From: Leuctra nigra
Lineage: Eukaryota > Arthropoda > Insecta > Plecoptera > Leuctridae
NCBI GenBank assembly: GCA_934045905.1
Contig: OW203762.1
Span: 6,820,001-6,884,000, forward strand
Direction: 5' to 3'
DNA length: 64,000 nt
The position numbers were made by a program, and so were the translations under genes. Shown piece by piece: positions 1-30,069 of the stretch; the first letter of the stretch is position 1; the number at the start of each line of letters is the position of its first letter. A model generated the notes under the pieces. That model ran no database searches. It had not been told where the DNA came from and saw only the letters and a list, made by a program, of their open reading frames with translations.

Positions 1-64
1 GTGTAAGAGTGTAGGTACAGCCACGTTCAGTTTTTACCAGCTCAAATTACCATCAGTATTTGGG

Positions 65-738
65 AATTAAGAAATTGAGCGAGCATAGCGAGCGTCACCA
101 CGGTACTCTTAAATGGCACTTTCTCTGTGTGTTTTTTTTTTTTTTTTTTTTTTTTTTTGCCTGCACTGCCCAGGTTAAACCGCTCAGTCTAATCTGTCAT
201 TATTTTCAAAAGTTTTTGTCATTTTAGTGAAATTTTCTTCCATAATCTAGAAATATTTGTAAAACGTATAGCTTAACTGCTCCACCAACTGCTCCAGCTC
301 CAACAGCCAAGCAGTCCACAATTTACAAAAACTAGCGCTTATAAAATCGGATGCAGTTCGAAGGCCACATACTCCAATTGGTTTAAGTTTAAATAATATC
401 TTCTGATTCATCGACAATCAAAGTGTTCCGATTAAGATCAAATTTTGCATGGGGATCAAGACCAACATAATCTAAAATTTTACACATTGTAAGCCCAATC
501 AGGAAATTATAAATTGTCATTTTACGAGTTTAGTATGGGTTGTCTAAAGCTGGAAAAAGTATGTAGGTAAGTCACGACACAATGGATCTGATATTCATCC
601 AGAGTATTAATATGGAGATTGGAAAGTTGCAGAGAAAATCGTCTTCTGTCGTGCGTGTCGTGTATCTTGTCGTGGGGATGTTGCATGTCCGGTGCTCGCT
701 CATCAACGCGTTACACTGAGCGTTTTCCTAGTAATTAT
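65..738 (+). repeat. Interspersed repeat family Y, copy 1
   Basis: Starts ATTGAGCGAGCATAGCGAGC and ends TCATCAACGCGTTACACTGA followed by GCGTTTTCCTAGT. The same ends bound 43978-44883 and, diverged, 45005-45930. Inside is a T-run after CTTTCTCTGTGTG. Non-coding; class not determined. Bases 739-1033 hold nothing recognised apart from the approach to the first esterase exon. Confidence 0.7.
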
Positions 739-1033
739 TATATGAAGTGGTTGATTGGTTCTTATAATCAAACCCTCCAACCCCACATGCTCGCCATCTT
801 CATTTACCTCAGCGTCTGGACAGTCAAGTTTTGAAAGAGCACTTAGAATTTTGAAAGCAATTTATGTGACTGCGTGTGTACATCATTGTAATTGAAGTTG
901 TCTTTGCAATAGATGTTGATTACATCATTCCAAAGAGTGTGCAAGTTAACTTGAGAGAACGGACTTGGGGCCTTCTACTTGTTGATCTGCTTGTGTGAGC
1001 CAAGTGCCCGAGGTTGAATGTTGTGATGCGCAG

Positions 1034-18779
<17,746 letters not shown>

Positions 18780-19130
18780 GCTCCGTTCCATCTCATGAGA
18801 TCAACCAGAGAGAAGCTGTGATACTTTACGTCGGACAGATATTAGCGTCGGCTACATCCAGAAGGTAATTCTTGTGATTGTATTTCGTTAGTATCGTCAT
18901 AACTTTCAAACCATTCAATTTATTTTAAAAAATTTGAAAAATTGACACTAGCCTTTGAAAAAGGACGGAAATAACACAATTTTTTCATATTTTAGAGGTA
19001 ATGTAATTTGTTCGGTTTTTCAGTATGTTTTTTAACGGTTTTTATTCATACTAACTACCATTGGTAATTTTTAAAAATCCTTGAGTAGCACACATTTTAA
19101 GATTACTATTTACTATAGATACTAAATGAT

Positions 19131-19257
19131 GCCACACACTGGATTATGACCTCTGGTAGGACCTCAAAGTGTTAAATACAAAACAAAACTAATCGAAAAA
19201 TAATCATTTAACACTTTGAGATCGTACCAGAGGTCATAATGTACTCCAGTGTGTGGC
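19131..19257. repeat. Imperfect hairpin, ~50-bp arms
   Basis: GCCACACACTGG...ATGACCTCTGGTAGGACCTC pairs with the reverse complement near 19205-19257; arms differ by a 5-nt indel and two mismatches, loop about 25 nt. Lies in the 3' flank of esterase A. Confidence 0.7.
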
Positions 19258-19613
19258 AATGTTTAGTGTGTAGTAATCTTGGATTGTGCGTTACTTCTTA
19301 ATTTTTATAATAAAACACTTTGTAGTCCATTATTACCTTACCGAGGCTTCTAAGTTGAGTTTGGGTGGGCACAAATAATGTGTTCTTAAGTTGGCAGACT
19401 TATTTCTTAGAGCGACTCATGAAATAGTTTAATATTTTCGACATGTCATATTTAAGTACATATTTGAATGGTTCAAATGTTACGACAATGTGAAATATGA
19501 CAAAATTTTAGCTCGGGATGGAGCCGACTCTTGTTTTTACTTAGTTACTTTTATACTCGATCATAACGAGCACTCAGGAAGCAAGCCTTTTAATATTATC
19601 ATCACCGAGACAG

Positions 19614-20879
19614 ACCGAGAAGACCTTCATTCAAGGGGGTTGAGATAACGTGATGACCACTCAGTGAAGCCTTCATTCAGAGGGGTTGAGATAACGTGAT
19701 GACCAGTGAAGACCTTCATTCAGGGGGGTTGAGATAACGTGATGACCAGTGAAGACCTTCATTCAGGGGGGTTGAGATAACGTGATGACCACTCAGTGAA
19801 GACCTTCATTCAGGGGGGTTGAGATAACGTGATGACCACTCAGTGAAGCCTTCATTCAGGGGGGTTGAGATAACGTGATAACCAGTGAAGACCTTCATTC
19901 AAGGTGGTTGAGATAACGTGATGACCACTCAGTGAAGCCTTTATTCAGGGGGGTTGACATAACGTGATGACCAGTGAAGACCTTCATTCAGGGGGGTTGA
20001 GATAACGTGATGACCAGTGAAGACCTTCATTCAGGGGGGTTGAGATAACGTGATGACCAGTGAAGACCTTCATTCAAGGTGGTTGAGATAACGTGATGAC
20101 CACTCAGTGAAGCCTTCATTCAGGGGGGTTGAGATAACGTGATGACCAGTGAAGACCTTCATTCAGGGGGGTTGAGATAACGTGATGACCACTCAGTGAA
20201 GCCTTCATTCAGGGTGGTTGACATAACGTGATGACCACTCAGTGAAGACCTTCATTCAGGGGGGTTGAGATAACGTGATGACCAGTGAAGACCTTCATTC
20301 AGGGGGGTTGAGATAACGTGATGACCACTCAGTGAAGACCTTCATTCAGGGGGGTTGAGATAACGTGATGACAACTCAGTGAAGACCTTCATTCAGGGTG
20401 GTTGAGATAACGTGATGACCAGTGAAGACCTTTATTCAGGGGAGTTGAGATAACGTGATGACCACTCAGTGAAGCCTTCATTCAGGGGGGTTGAGATAAC
20501 GTGATGACCACTCAGTGAAGACCTTCATTCAGGGGGGTTGAGATAACGTGATGACCAGTGAAGACCTTCATTCAGGGGGGTTGAGATAATGTGATGACCA
20601 GTGAAGACCTTCATTCAAGGTGGTTGAGATAACGTGATGACCACTCAGTGAAGCCTTCATTCAGGGGGGTTGAGATAACGTGATGACCACTCAGTGAAGA
20701 CCTTCATTCAGGGGGGTTGAGATAACGTGATGACCACTCAGTGAAGACCTTCATTCAGGGTGGTTGAGATAACGTGATGACCAGTGAAGACCTTCATTCA
20801 GGGGAGTTGAGATAACGTGATGACAAGTGAAGACCTTCATTCAGGGGGGTTGAGATAACGTGATGACCAGTGAAGACCT
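19614..20879. repeat. Minisatellite with two alternating unit lengths (about 42 and 47 bp)
   Basis: About 28 copies of GAAGACCTTCATTCAGGGGGG then TTGAGATAACGTGATGACC. Long units have CACTCAGT before the next GAAG; short units have only AGT. Some copies have GAAGCC instead of GAAGACC. Non-coding in all frames that matter. Confidence 0.92.
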
Positions 20880-21008
20880 CTGATTTTGTAAGATTGAGAC
20901 CGTCTCGTTAAAGACGATGTTTATGCAACTAGGATAGTTATAGAGAATGAGAGTTCCGAGTATGTTTGCTTTATTAAAGCAAAAAAGTAGTGTACACTTG
21001 GACCAAGT

Positions 21009-21186
21009 AAAAACGGTATTTGAACAAAATGGATTGGCTTCTATCAGGTTCCTTGATAATCAGTTCTTGTTATTATCAATGAAATAAGAGTTTATTTACT
21101 CAAGTTTAATGATACATTAGCATGGACTTCATCGGATGATGCCATCAAAACTTTATCAGCCAATCCTGTTCTTTTGAATACCGTAT
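21009..21186. repeat. Small palindromic repeat, family W copy 1
   Basis: Ends AAAACGGTATTTGAAC and ACCGTAT form an imperfect inverted repeat around CAATCC/GGATTGG. A second copy, in reverse and interrupted, lies at 47760-48330. Bases 21190-22105 contain no gene that can be recognised. Confidence 0.55.
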
Positions 21187-22255
21187 ATCATTTGTTCGAG
21201 TGTGCCTAATCCCAATGTTGCAAGTTTGAAAACTGCCCTCAACTTCAAAGCTGAGCTTCCTTGGATGTGAATTCTCTATGCAACTCCATAGTTACGTGAA
21301 TTAACACCGCCATGTTGCCAGCGCAGCCAATGAAATCTGATTCACGGCAACATGGGGTCACATTCATGGAAGCCCTGCTGTGAGAGATTTAAAACATTAT
21401 TCAAATTGGTCAACAATGGTCAGAGCACAATCTTTGTCACTTCAACGATAATACTGTCTTAGTCACAATTAATAAGAAATTAAGATCTTTTCTCATAAAG
21501 TAGTGTATTTGTGTTATTATATTAATAATACTGAATATTGTTCGTATTCATGCCTGGAATTAATATTCTGAACGTATTTTTATTTTGTGATGGATTTATA
21601 GCTTTATTCATATGAATTGTAGGTACTAGGTAGGTACCTACATAATAATTTGGTATTATATTTTTAACATCTCAATAGGTTCTACTTAGTAATGATTTTG
21701 TTCTAATGTTACATACGTATGGAATACTGGGTAGGGAATGTTGCTGGGCGGAAATATATAATGATGTTGTATTTATTACCATGTTTCTTGTATGTTATTT
21801 ATATTGTACTTGTACCAGAGGTAACCAAAGGTTTTTATGCACTAATATGGCTTCGTCCATGTAGTGATTTCACTGCAATAAATCACTTGTTTAAACATCC
21901 TGTTATCATTGTCATTTACAATTCCTTACTACAGGTAGGGTGCCGGTACCATCAGTGTGCGGACAGTAACATTTCAAATGCTTGGAATTAAGAGTCGACG
22001 ATACTTGATGAAATCCATGTTTTATGAAGCACAAAAAGGCGGCCCCTACTTTTTTCTAAACGGCTTAACCGATTGTCTTCAAAATTTCACAGATTATAGA
22101 TAAATAACTAGGAAAACGCTCTGAGTAACGCGTTGATAAGCGAGCACGGATACGTGCGACACCTCGAACCATAATTCCTTAAAACACGGCAATAATATAC
22201 TGAAGGCTAGAAGCATGATTCACTAAATTATATAAAAAATAACTGCATTTGTGTC

Positions 22256-23323
22256 TAGTGTTGGGAAATTACCGGTAATTTATAATTTGGTAAATTACCG
22301 GGTAAATTACCAATGTGCGGTAATTTTAAAATAAAAAATTGCAACTGATATTAGAGCAGTTATACTTCCAAGGAAAAATGATAATTAAAATCAGTGACAA
22401 GAATTAGCACTTTTAAATGCAATATTTATTTGAATGAGATTGCATTAGGTAGCAGATACAGGCACGTAGGAACTTTATGTTGAGTGGGGGAGGGTCAAAA
22501 TTATTGGGAATCAATTACTGTGAGGAAAAAGTAGTTCGCCGTTACAAGGGGGTCGGGGGGCCAACACCCAGTTTGCCGCACAGAGCCTTTTTTGAATTTT
22601 TGATACAAAAGAATCGAATTTGAATCTATTTTGGCATTCTTTTCAAAGAAATGTACAATGGTTAATGTGTCATATTATGCAATATTCTTAGGGAAACTTT
22701 AGACAAAATGCAATATAATCTGTAAATGCCTTATTTGATAAAATCCCTAATGTCCTCGCAGGGAATTTTTAGAATTTCTAGTAAAAAAAAATCGATTATG
22801 AATCGATTTTGGAATTCCTTTGAAAACGGTTGCAATAAGCAACACCACAATCAGCCACAATAAACAATGAGAAAAATCTGTATGTATTATTATGTTTTGG
22901 TATCATAGTTTAATGATGCAATATTAAATTTTATTCGTGAGGATGATCATGTTAGACAAATGTGATATAATCTCATTGGATAATACGATAATCATTTTAG
23001 GAAATTTTTGAGTATTCAACCTCATAATGGAGCAAATCTGTGAATTTTTGGATCTCTTTATCAACATTTATGTATATCTGGGCACAGACTAGTTATAGCC
23101 TTCTAGTCTGTGATCTAGGAGTGTTATTTGGGATTGTCAAGATGAAAAGTTCCTTCCTATGCACCTGAGTTTGTGTAATTTACGGTATTTTATAGCAAAT
23201 TACGCGTAATTTACAATTGTAAATTACGCCTTAAATTACGTAATTTAAGAAAGTTGTAAATTACGACAAATTGGTAATTTACCGGGTAATTTACGGCTTG
23301 TAATTTACGGATTTACATCACTA
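22256..23323. mobile_element. Non-autonomous hAT-like element with 8-bp TSD TTTGTGTC
   Basis: Starts TAGTGTTGGGAAATTACCGG and ends ACATCACTA. Exact TTTGTGTC flanks it at 22248-22255 and 23324-23331. The subterminal regions are full of GTAATTTACCGG-type inverted motifs; the middle resembles the tandem repeat of the 11008-12953 element. No transposase frame. Confidence 0.85.
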
Positions 23324-24103
23324 TTTGTGTCTCATTGCAAGTTAGTAACAGACACACACTCATGTGTATTTTTTGGAGTATTTAGGTGTGTATCAAAGGG
23401 ATTTATTCCAAATAATAATTACAGAAACAAAACAGATAAATAAACAATACAGATAAATACAGAGATTGAAACTCACAAAATAGGCAACATGACATAATTT
23501 AAGAAATAGTATTTAAACAGTTACTTGCCGTTCCGTACAATAGAGCAATTTCCTATTACCCAACACATTGTATTGTAACTATAAATATAACGTATTGACT
23601 GAATAAATAAAATAATTCATAAACGTAATTTCATTTATCAACCAACCAACCAATCTATTTCTACAATCAAGCAGACCTTTCGCCGGTCTACAAATAATTT
23701 GCTTAGCATTTGAAAGGATTGAAAGTAAGACTGCATGTTAAAACTTTTATAAACAATAAATACCTATAGGTACTATCGGTTAAAATAAAATAAAAACTAT
23801 AACCTCGCAGGTATTGCTATAACTATACCTATTTAACCGTAAAACGTATTCTAACAATAATCTATAGACAGCTGACTGCTTCCGAGTTTGTTTTGAATGG
23901 GGTGCATCGAGCGGCCGCAACGGACTCCTCGAACCTACAATGCTATTTATATGGGAAAACACGATTTTATTTATTTATGGACGGATCTTTCTCAAAAACT
24001 ATACAGGTCTAAGTTAGTATGAGATGAAGGTGTGTGCAAAATTTCAGGTCGATACGTTGACCGGTGCGACCTGGGTTGAAGCGACAAAAAAAAAACACAC
24101 ACA

Positions 24104-25091
24104 CCCAGTGAACACTAGGACGTACCTGGGACGTCCCCAGGACAGACTACTTACTTAGGTAGGACATCCCCAGTCCGTCCTAAACTCGGCCTAAAATGAT
24201 CCCCAGAGTGTCCCCAGAGTGTCCTAATTACACAAGTTTTTCGATCCCAGGTACGTCCTAAATTAGGCGGACCTTCCTAAAAAAGGACGACACTGCCTAA
24301 TTTAGGATATCCATTGTCCTAGTTTAGGACGTCATTTTCTTATTTAGGTAGATGCTTTTCCTAAATTAGGATGAAAATGACAAATTTAATATATAATTTT
24401 TCATTATTATTATAAAAGAATGGTATTTCCTATGGAAGATAATTTTCCCCTATTGGGATGCAATTGCCATATTTAATAGACAGGTTCTATTTGCACAGAC
24501 ACCAATTCGCACGATTCGCATTATTCATATTCATTAATTCAGTTATCAATGTTTGCATCCAAAAAATAGGCTCCGACTCCAAGGTGACAACTTAGGTTCC
24601 AGTACAAAATAAAAGAAATACACATTTTTCCTATCATCCAATAGAACATGTCTCTTTTTGTTATAATATCTTATAATACTTGGCAGATTTTGGAAATAAT
24701 ATAACCTACTTAAAAACAAACGATAAAGAGATATGCTGAAATTAAAAATCTATATTGTGAAGTCGAAGGGCAGAGTACTCTGTTGACAGTTGTAGAAACT
24801 TTTAAAAATATTTCACTAGCAGCCATTTTTAGGACAATTCTTCCTAAAAAAGGCAATTGCCTAATTTAGGAAGAATTGTCCTAAAATAGGATTTCAGTGG
24901 CAGCCATTTTTAGGACAATTCTTCCTAAAAAAGGCAATTGCCTAATTTAGGAAGAATGTTCCTAAAAAAGGATCTTCTTCCTTTATTAGGATATCCCAGG
25001 GAGGTACCCAGGACATCCTAGTAGGATGTCCTACTTTAGGCTAGGATATCCTAAAAATAGTCTGTCCCTGGGACGACCTGTGTTCACTGGG
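24104..25091. mobile_element. TIR element with CCCAGTGAACAC ends
   Basis: The ends CCCAGTGAACACTAGGACG and its imperfect reverse complement define about 990 bp. The interior repeats CCTAATTTAGGA-type motifs (24280-25050), including a 60-bp direct repeat. It is inserted in a CACAC run of a family Y repeat, so the TSD cannot be fixed. No coding sequence. Confidence 0.65.
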
Positions 25092-25159
25092 CACACAGAG
25101 AAAGTGCCGCAAGAGTTAAGTGGAGACGCTCGCTCCGCTCGCTTAATAAATCTGTGTCT

Positions 25160-27337
25160 GTAGTGTGCCAAAAGTGTAATTTTTTGTTTAGTATTTTCAG
25201 GGCAGAGGTGCCAAAAGGACCCATATATTGCCCATATTGGCACCTCCTCAACACGAGTAAAAACATTTTTTAAAATTTTTTTGGAGCACTAGAGACACAG
25301 ATTTATTCTTTATCTCTGTGCTGTAAAAATTTGGAGACAATCAGTCAGGCCATGAAGAAAAAAGTAGGGGCCGCCTTTTTATGCTTTTGTGGGTTTCATC
25401 AGGCTCTCTAGTTTGAATTATTCTCAGTTACTAATGCAGATGGGTATGTAACCCGCATCACACGATGGAATTCGTAAATATCACGTCCTACTAAATATCA
25501 ACAAATTCGACTGCGAGAAATGAGACGTGATGGACGTGCTAATATAGCTTTCAGATGTTTTCACTGTTGTCGGACTTAGATCTCGATTGCCAATGCTGCT
25601 TAGATGCACATTTACTTTTAATTATTAATACATTATAATTAGCGAATTAATTGATTATTTAATTAGTATTGTAATGCTTTGGAGTACTATATATTTTTAT
25701 GAACACACTCAAACCCTTGTTTATATATTCACTGTTTTGTTTTAAAGCAAGTAAAAGACTTTTCATGCCCAGACGCGGCATTTTGCACGCCGTCGAGACG
25801 CCGAGCAGATAGGTATCATTGAGTATTATGGGAGCGAACACACGGGACGAGCAAAAGACAGGCGTGTAAAAGTTAAAACTCCCCAGGGCGAAAAACCGCG
25901 CGACAGAGCAAGAAAAAACACCCCGTGTGATTGCAGCCTTACGCTGCAAAATCAAAATGATTTTACATCATGTCACCTTTTTGACCTGGGGTCGACAGGT
26001 GATTCATAAAAAGTACATTAATCAAAACATTTTTAGTAAGGTTCGGCACGAGTTGAAATCGACGATTTGATGCAGCCAAATAAATTGATTAAGTTTCAAC
26101 TCAAGAGAGCAGAGCCGTTGAATTTTTGGACAGTGGACCCCAGACCCCTCCGCCCCCGCCCCCGTACAGGGTTGCCAGGTTGCCACCTCCACTTTTCATA
26201 CATCTAAAATCATGCTTTATCAAATGGCATTGGGTAGCAACCTCCTCCACGAAAAACCTAAAAAAGGTACAAAACGTTACACTGGTAACCCGACTATCAT
26301 TGAGATTCAATGTTCCAGAGAGGTCAGGTCGACTAGCAGAATATCTAAATTCAGTCTTTATTGTGTTGACTCTGGTCCAGTGACGATTGTTTTGTGTATA
26401 TTGGTATTATAAGGATGGGCGGAAATAAGAGGAAACGTAAAGGGAAGAAGAAGAAGAGGCATGTCCATGGCAACCTCATTGTTGGGTGGTAAAAATTTCA
26501 TCACGCGATAGGAATACCGTTTTCCCGCCAAAATGTCCACTGAATAAAATTTCACATACCTACTTATATAGGTATGAAAACTTGAATTTTCGAGTGTAGA
26601 AAGTTTGTTTTGCCAACAAAGATGTTGTTATTTTGAAATTTAAGTTTTAATATATTCAGTGAAAAACTTCGAAGTGCAAGAGCCAACAATTATTAAAAAT
26701 GCCTATTAGTAATTATATCGACAGCTTATAAAAATCATGTTCGCGTTTACACAGTAAACTTTGTGAACACTTACTTCTGGATAAAAGCTGTAGGTACGTA
26801 CCTAATGCCCAGTCTCCTTTCTTATCCAGTTTATATTGCATAATATAACATTACTTTCGAATCCGAAAATTATTTCCCTGTCGATCGTTCAAACAATTAT
26901 TTGAGAAAATATTTTGAAGAAGTAATTAAACACAACTTGGTGCATTGTTCATTTTTGCAGACAGTTCTGAATACCTCAACTTAAGTATATTCTAGTACCT
27001 ATATCAATATCATAATCATAATATTTACCTAAATGTGTTATATTATAGTTGTAGCATATCTATAGATATTAATTTATTTTAATTTCAATGCTATTTAATT
27101 ATAATATGCTAGGTTACTAGATTTAGTTCGATGTAACCTTTCCGTATACCCCGTTAAATGGTGTCAACCATAGGGGTCTTTTCAATGTACCTCTTTAAAA
27201 TGTACTTTTGATTTTGGAAATAAACTGAACTGAACTGAACTGAACTACCTAGAACGTATACCGTACGATTTTGTAATAAACAGTATCATAATTTATTGTT
27301 ATAAATTATATAGAACTATTATACTATGAACTACTAT
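25160..27337. other. Intergenic stretch with no recognised gene
   Basis: AT-rich, with a C-rich microsatellite near 26143-26167 (CCTCCGCCCCCGCCCCCG) and a (TGAAC)n run at 27227-27245. No esterase exon or transposon protein was found in it. Confidence 0.5.
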
Positions 27338-27939
27338 GTTGTTATTAGGGGTATGCGAGTACTCGAAATTTCAAGTTCGAGTTGAGTTTGGGGGGTGAAT
27401 CAAGTCAAAAAAGGTTAAACTCGACTTTTTCAAGTTTTCAAAAAAAAATTTTTTTTTTTTTTTTAAGACAATATATTCTATCCTGCCTACATCCTTAACA
27501 GACCCCAACCTACTTCTTCCATCAATAATCCACTCCTCAACTTACAAGAACACATGAATTTCTGTTAAAATGTCACACAATGAAATAATAATGAAGCATT
27601 GTTGGATGAAATTGTTGAGATTTGTAAAATATGATATTCCTGCTGATAAGTGACATAACTCGTCTAAGTGCTTCTGACAATACTTCTAGGAATGCAAAAA
27701 CCCAGAATTCTTGGCCTAAGGAAGTTCTAGGGTCTTTGGCCTTTACATTCTATGTAGTGCCTAGTACCAAGTAGTATTTCTAGTTGCAGATTGCATGGAT
27801 TTTTTCCCCCAAAATACAGTAGCTGTTTAAGCTTAGATCTTTACTTGTCATTCCAAGCTACAAATTTCTAGTAGCAGCACTTCAAACCCCAGTAGTATGA
27901 GAATCAAAATTATTTACCTATACACATCTTATCTTATAA

Positions 27940-29844
27940 TCTAGTGGAGCGGTCGCTCCACCCAGCCAAGTCGTACTATACACTCACAGTCACTCAACAT
28001 ACCGTTACTGACTTATACCCCTTCTACACGCTCACTTTAACAGAGTATATTAAACATACATTTAAATGACGTCTCACTTTAGCACGTCTACACACTCACT
28101 TTATCTATTGACGCACTATCTGGTGACGATTCTGTAATTATTACCTTAATTTGTCGATTCAGTGCAGTGTTATTCTAATGACAGTGAGGAGATTTCACAT
28201 GAATGGTCCAGTGAAGTTATTTACAAAATATGTTCCAGCTGTCAGTTCAAGTTGAAAACAAAATCACTCTTGGATGACATAGCCTCACTTTTAACACTCA
28301 TAAGCACTTATTTATTATTTTAAAATTGTTTTGAGCCTTTGTGTTAGGTTAAAAAGTATTATTAAATAGCACGCAACACACTTACAAATTCAATGAAACA
28401 TTTTAACTTGAATATGTATACAATTTTACTATTAAATCTAGAACTGAAGAAGAACAAAAGCGAATCGTTTTTTAAAATAATCTCGCGAGATCCCGCGTCT
28501 TGCGTTAAACATAGGTTAAACATAGGTCCGTCGCGAACTTGAAGTGCGGTGTCATTTAAGGGAAGCTTGATCATCTACACGGTGTACTTAAAGTGAGAGG
28601 CTACTAAAGTCCTATGTTAAAGTGAGCGTGTAGAAGGGGTATAATAAACTAAGGAGCAGACCAAACACTTTTACTGTAAGCGACAACATGGCATTTTCGG
28701 CCTACTGGATCTTAAAATTCGAAAATCTCACATTGTTGCGAAATATCTTAATTTCGAGCTATGGCCCACCCCACATCCTATACCAAATTTGGGAACAACA
28801 GGTTATGTCATTTGCGAGCAAGAGGGCCGTGAAAACAGTAAAATTACACCCCTTTTAAAAGCTATCTGATGATGATGATGATGATGATGATTCAGAGGGT
28901 CAGAAAACACTGTTGACAGGGCCACAGCCTAATCGGGTTAACCGATCGATCTTAAATTTTTACCACGTGTGCACTTTTGGCGTCTCAGGTGCCTTTTGCT
29001 ATAACTAGTTTTATGCCGCCATTTTGAAACCGGAAGTGACATCATATCTCGAAAACAGCTGAACCGATCTGAACAAAATTTGCGCCAATCGATTCAAACG
29101 GTCATCTATATGAAATATCAATAGTCGAAATAAAATTGCACTATTACCAAAACCGGAAATGACGTCATAAAAAAGTCAAATCTGACTAAAATCATCTTAT
29201 AACAATAACTATATATTCAGAAGGCATATAATGTTACATAACATTTATAGATACAAATTTTAGGTGGCAGTGATGTCAGCCGCCATTTTGAAAACCGGAA
29301 GTGATGCGATAACTCGAGAACGGCTGGACCGATTGGAACGATGCTTTGGCAATTCATCATGGAATATAATTTTAAGCTTACATTTAACACCAAACACAAT
29401 TCTTCTTAGGAACCAAATCACAAAGGCGTATTTTTTAAAGGAATTATAGTCAACTGAAAAAAGGAGTGATATCCCCATAAAAAACACTCCGTGTAAAAAT
29501 ACCAGCCAAGTCTCTTCAACTGAAAAAAATATATAAGAAATCTAAAAATTCAGCTCTGAAAAGTAGTGATATCAAAAAATTGCCAAGTCAAAACTTTTCA
29601 AAAAAGACTTGGCACATCGTTTTTTAGGGCATAGATTTATTATATGTATAGTTAAATATATTTGATTTCCGGCCTACTTCTATACAATTTATATGCACAA
29701 TGCGCCAAGTATTTTTTGAAAAGTTTTGACTTGGCAATTTTTTGATATCACTACTTTTCAGTGCTGAATTTTTAGATTTCTTATATATTTTTTTCAGTTG
29801 AAGAGACTTGGCTGGTATTTTTACACGGAGTGTTTTTTATGGGG
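27940..29844 (+). mobile_element. Composite repeat family X, copy 3
   Basis: Begins TCTAGTGGAGCGGTCGCTCC and ends in the foldback module 29472-29844. It is interrupted by a 626-bp inverted-repeat element at 28016-28641. Family blocks (ACCGGAAGTGA, GATGATGAT) are recognisable. Confidence 0.75.
28016..28641. mobile_element. MITE with TACCCCTTCTACACGCTCAC ends
   Basis: Inverted termini TACCCCTTCTACACGCTCAC and GTGAGCGTGTAGAAGGGGTA, flanked by TA. It splits the family X sequence between ACATACCGT and AATAAACT. No coding capacity. Confidence 0.75.
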
Positions 29845-30069
29845 TAAGAAATTACATGAATTAGCAGCCCTACAATGTATAGATGATGTATGATTAATGT
29901 AAATATTTCTATTCATTTTGTGATGGTCGAATAATAATTTTATGACCTAATAGTACATAGGTGAACATTTGCTGAACGTGACTCGAACTCGACTCGAAAA
30001 ACTCGATTCATCTCACTGACTCGACTCGAACTCGACTCGACCTTAAAAAATCAAACTCGCACAGCCCTA

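Larger units (their letters stand above)
22110..25150 (-). repeat. Interspersed repeat family Y, reverse copy with nested insertions
   Basis: The right-hand family end (ACTAGGAAAACGCTC...ACGCGTTGATAAGCGAGCAC) is at 22112 and the left-hand end (GACGCTCGCTCCGCTCGCTT) near 25126. Between them are two further elements (22256-23323 and 24104-25091). The assignment as one original copy is inference from the two ends. Confidence 0.5.
27346..30069. mobile_element. hAT-like element with 8-bp TSD GTTGTTAT, inserted at the 5' end of a LINE
   Basis: TIRs TAGGGGTATGCGAGT and its partner ACTCGCACAGCCCTA; flanks 27338-27345 and 30070-30077 are both GTTGTTAT, fitting the hAT nTnnnnAn pattern. Subterminal CTCGACTCGA motifs occur on both sides. 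It contains family X copy 3 (27940-29844) and so is mostly secondary sequence. No transposase seen. Confidence 0.85.

Noticed and set aside
619..834. Plus-strand frame upstream of esterase A as its missing N-terminus
   Set aside because: It lacks the FQGIP-AKPP and EDCL-LNVY blocks expected there and mostly overlaps a family Y repeat.
25659..25955. 98-residue minus-strand frame
   Set aside because: No domain, no homology recognised, AT-rich intergenic DNA; likely chance.
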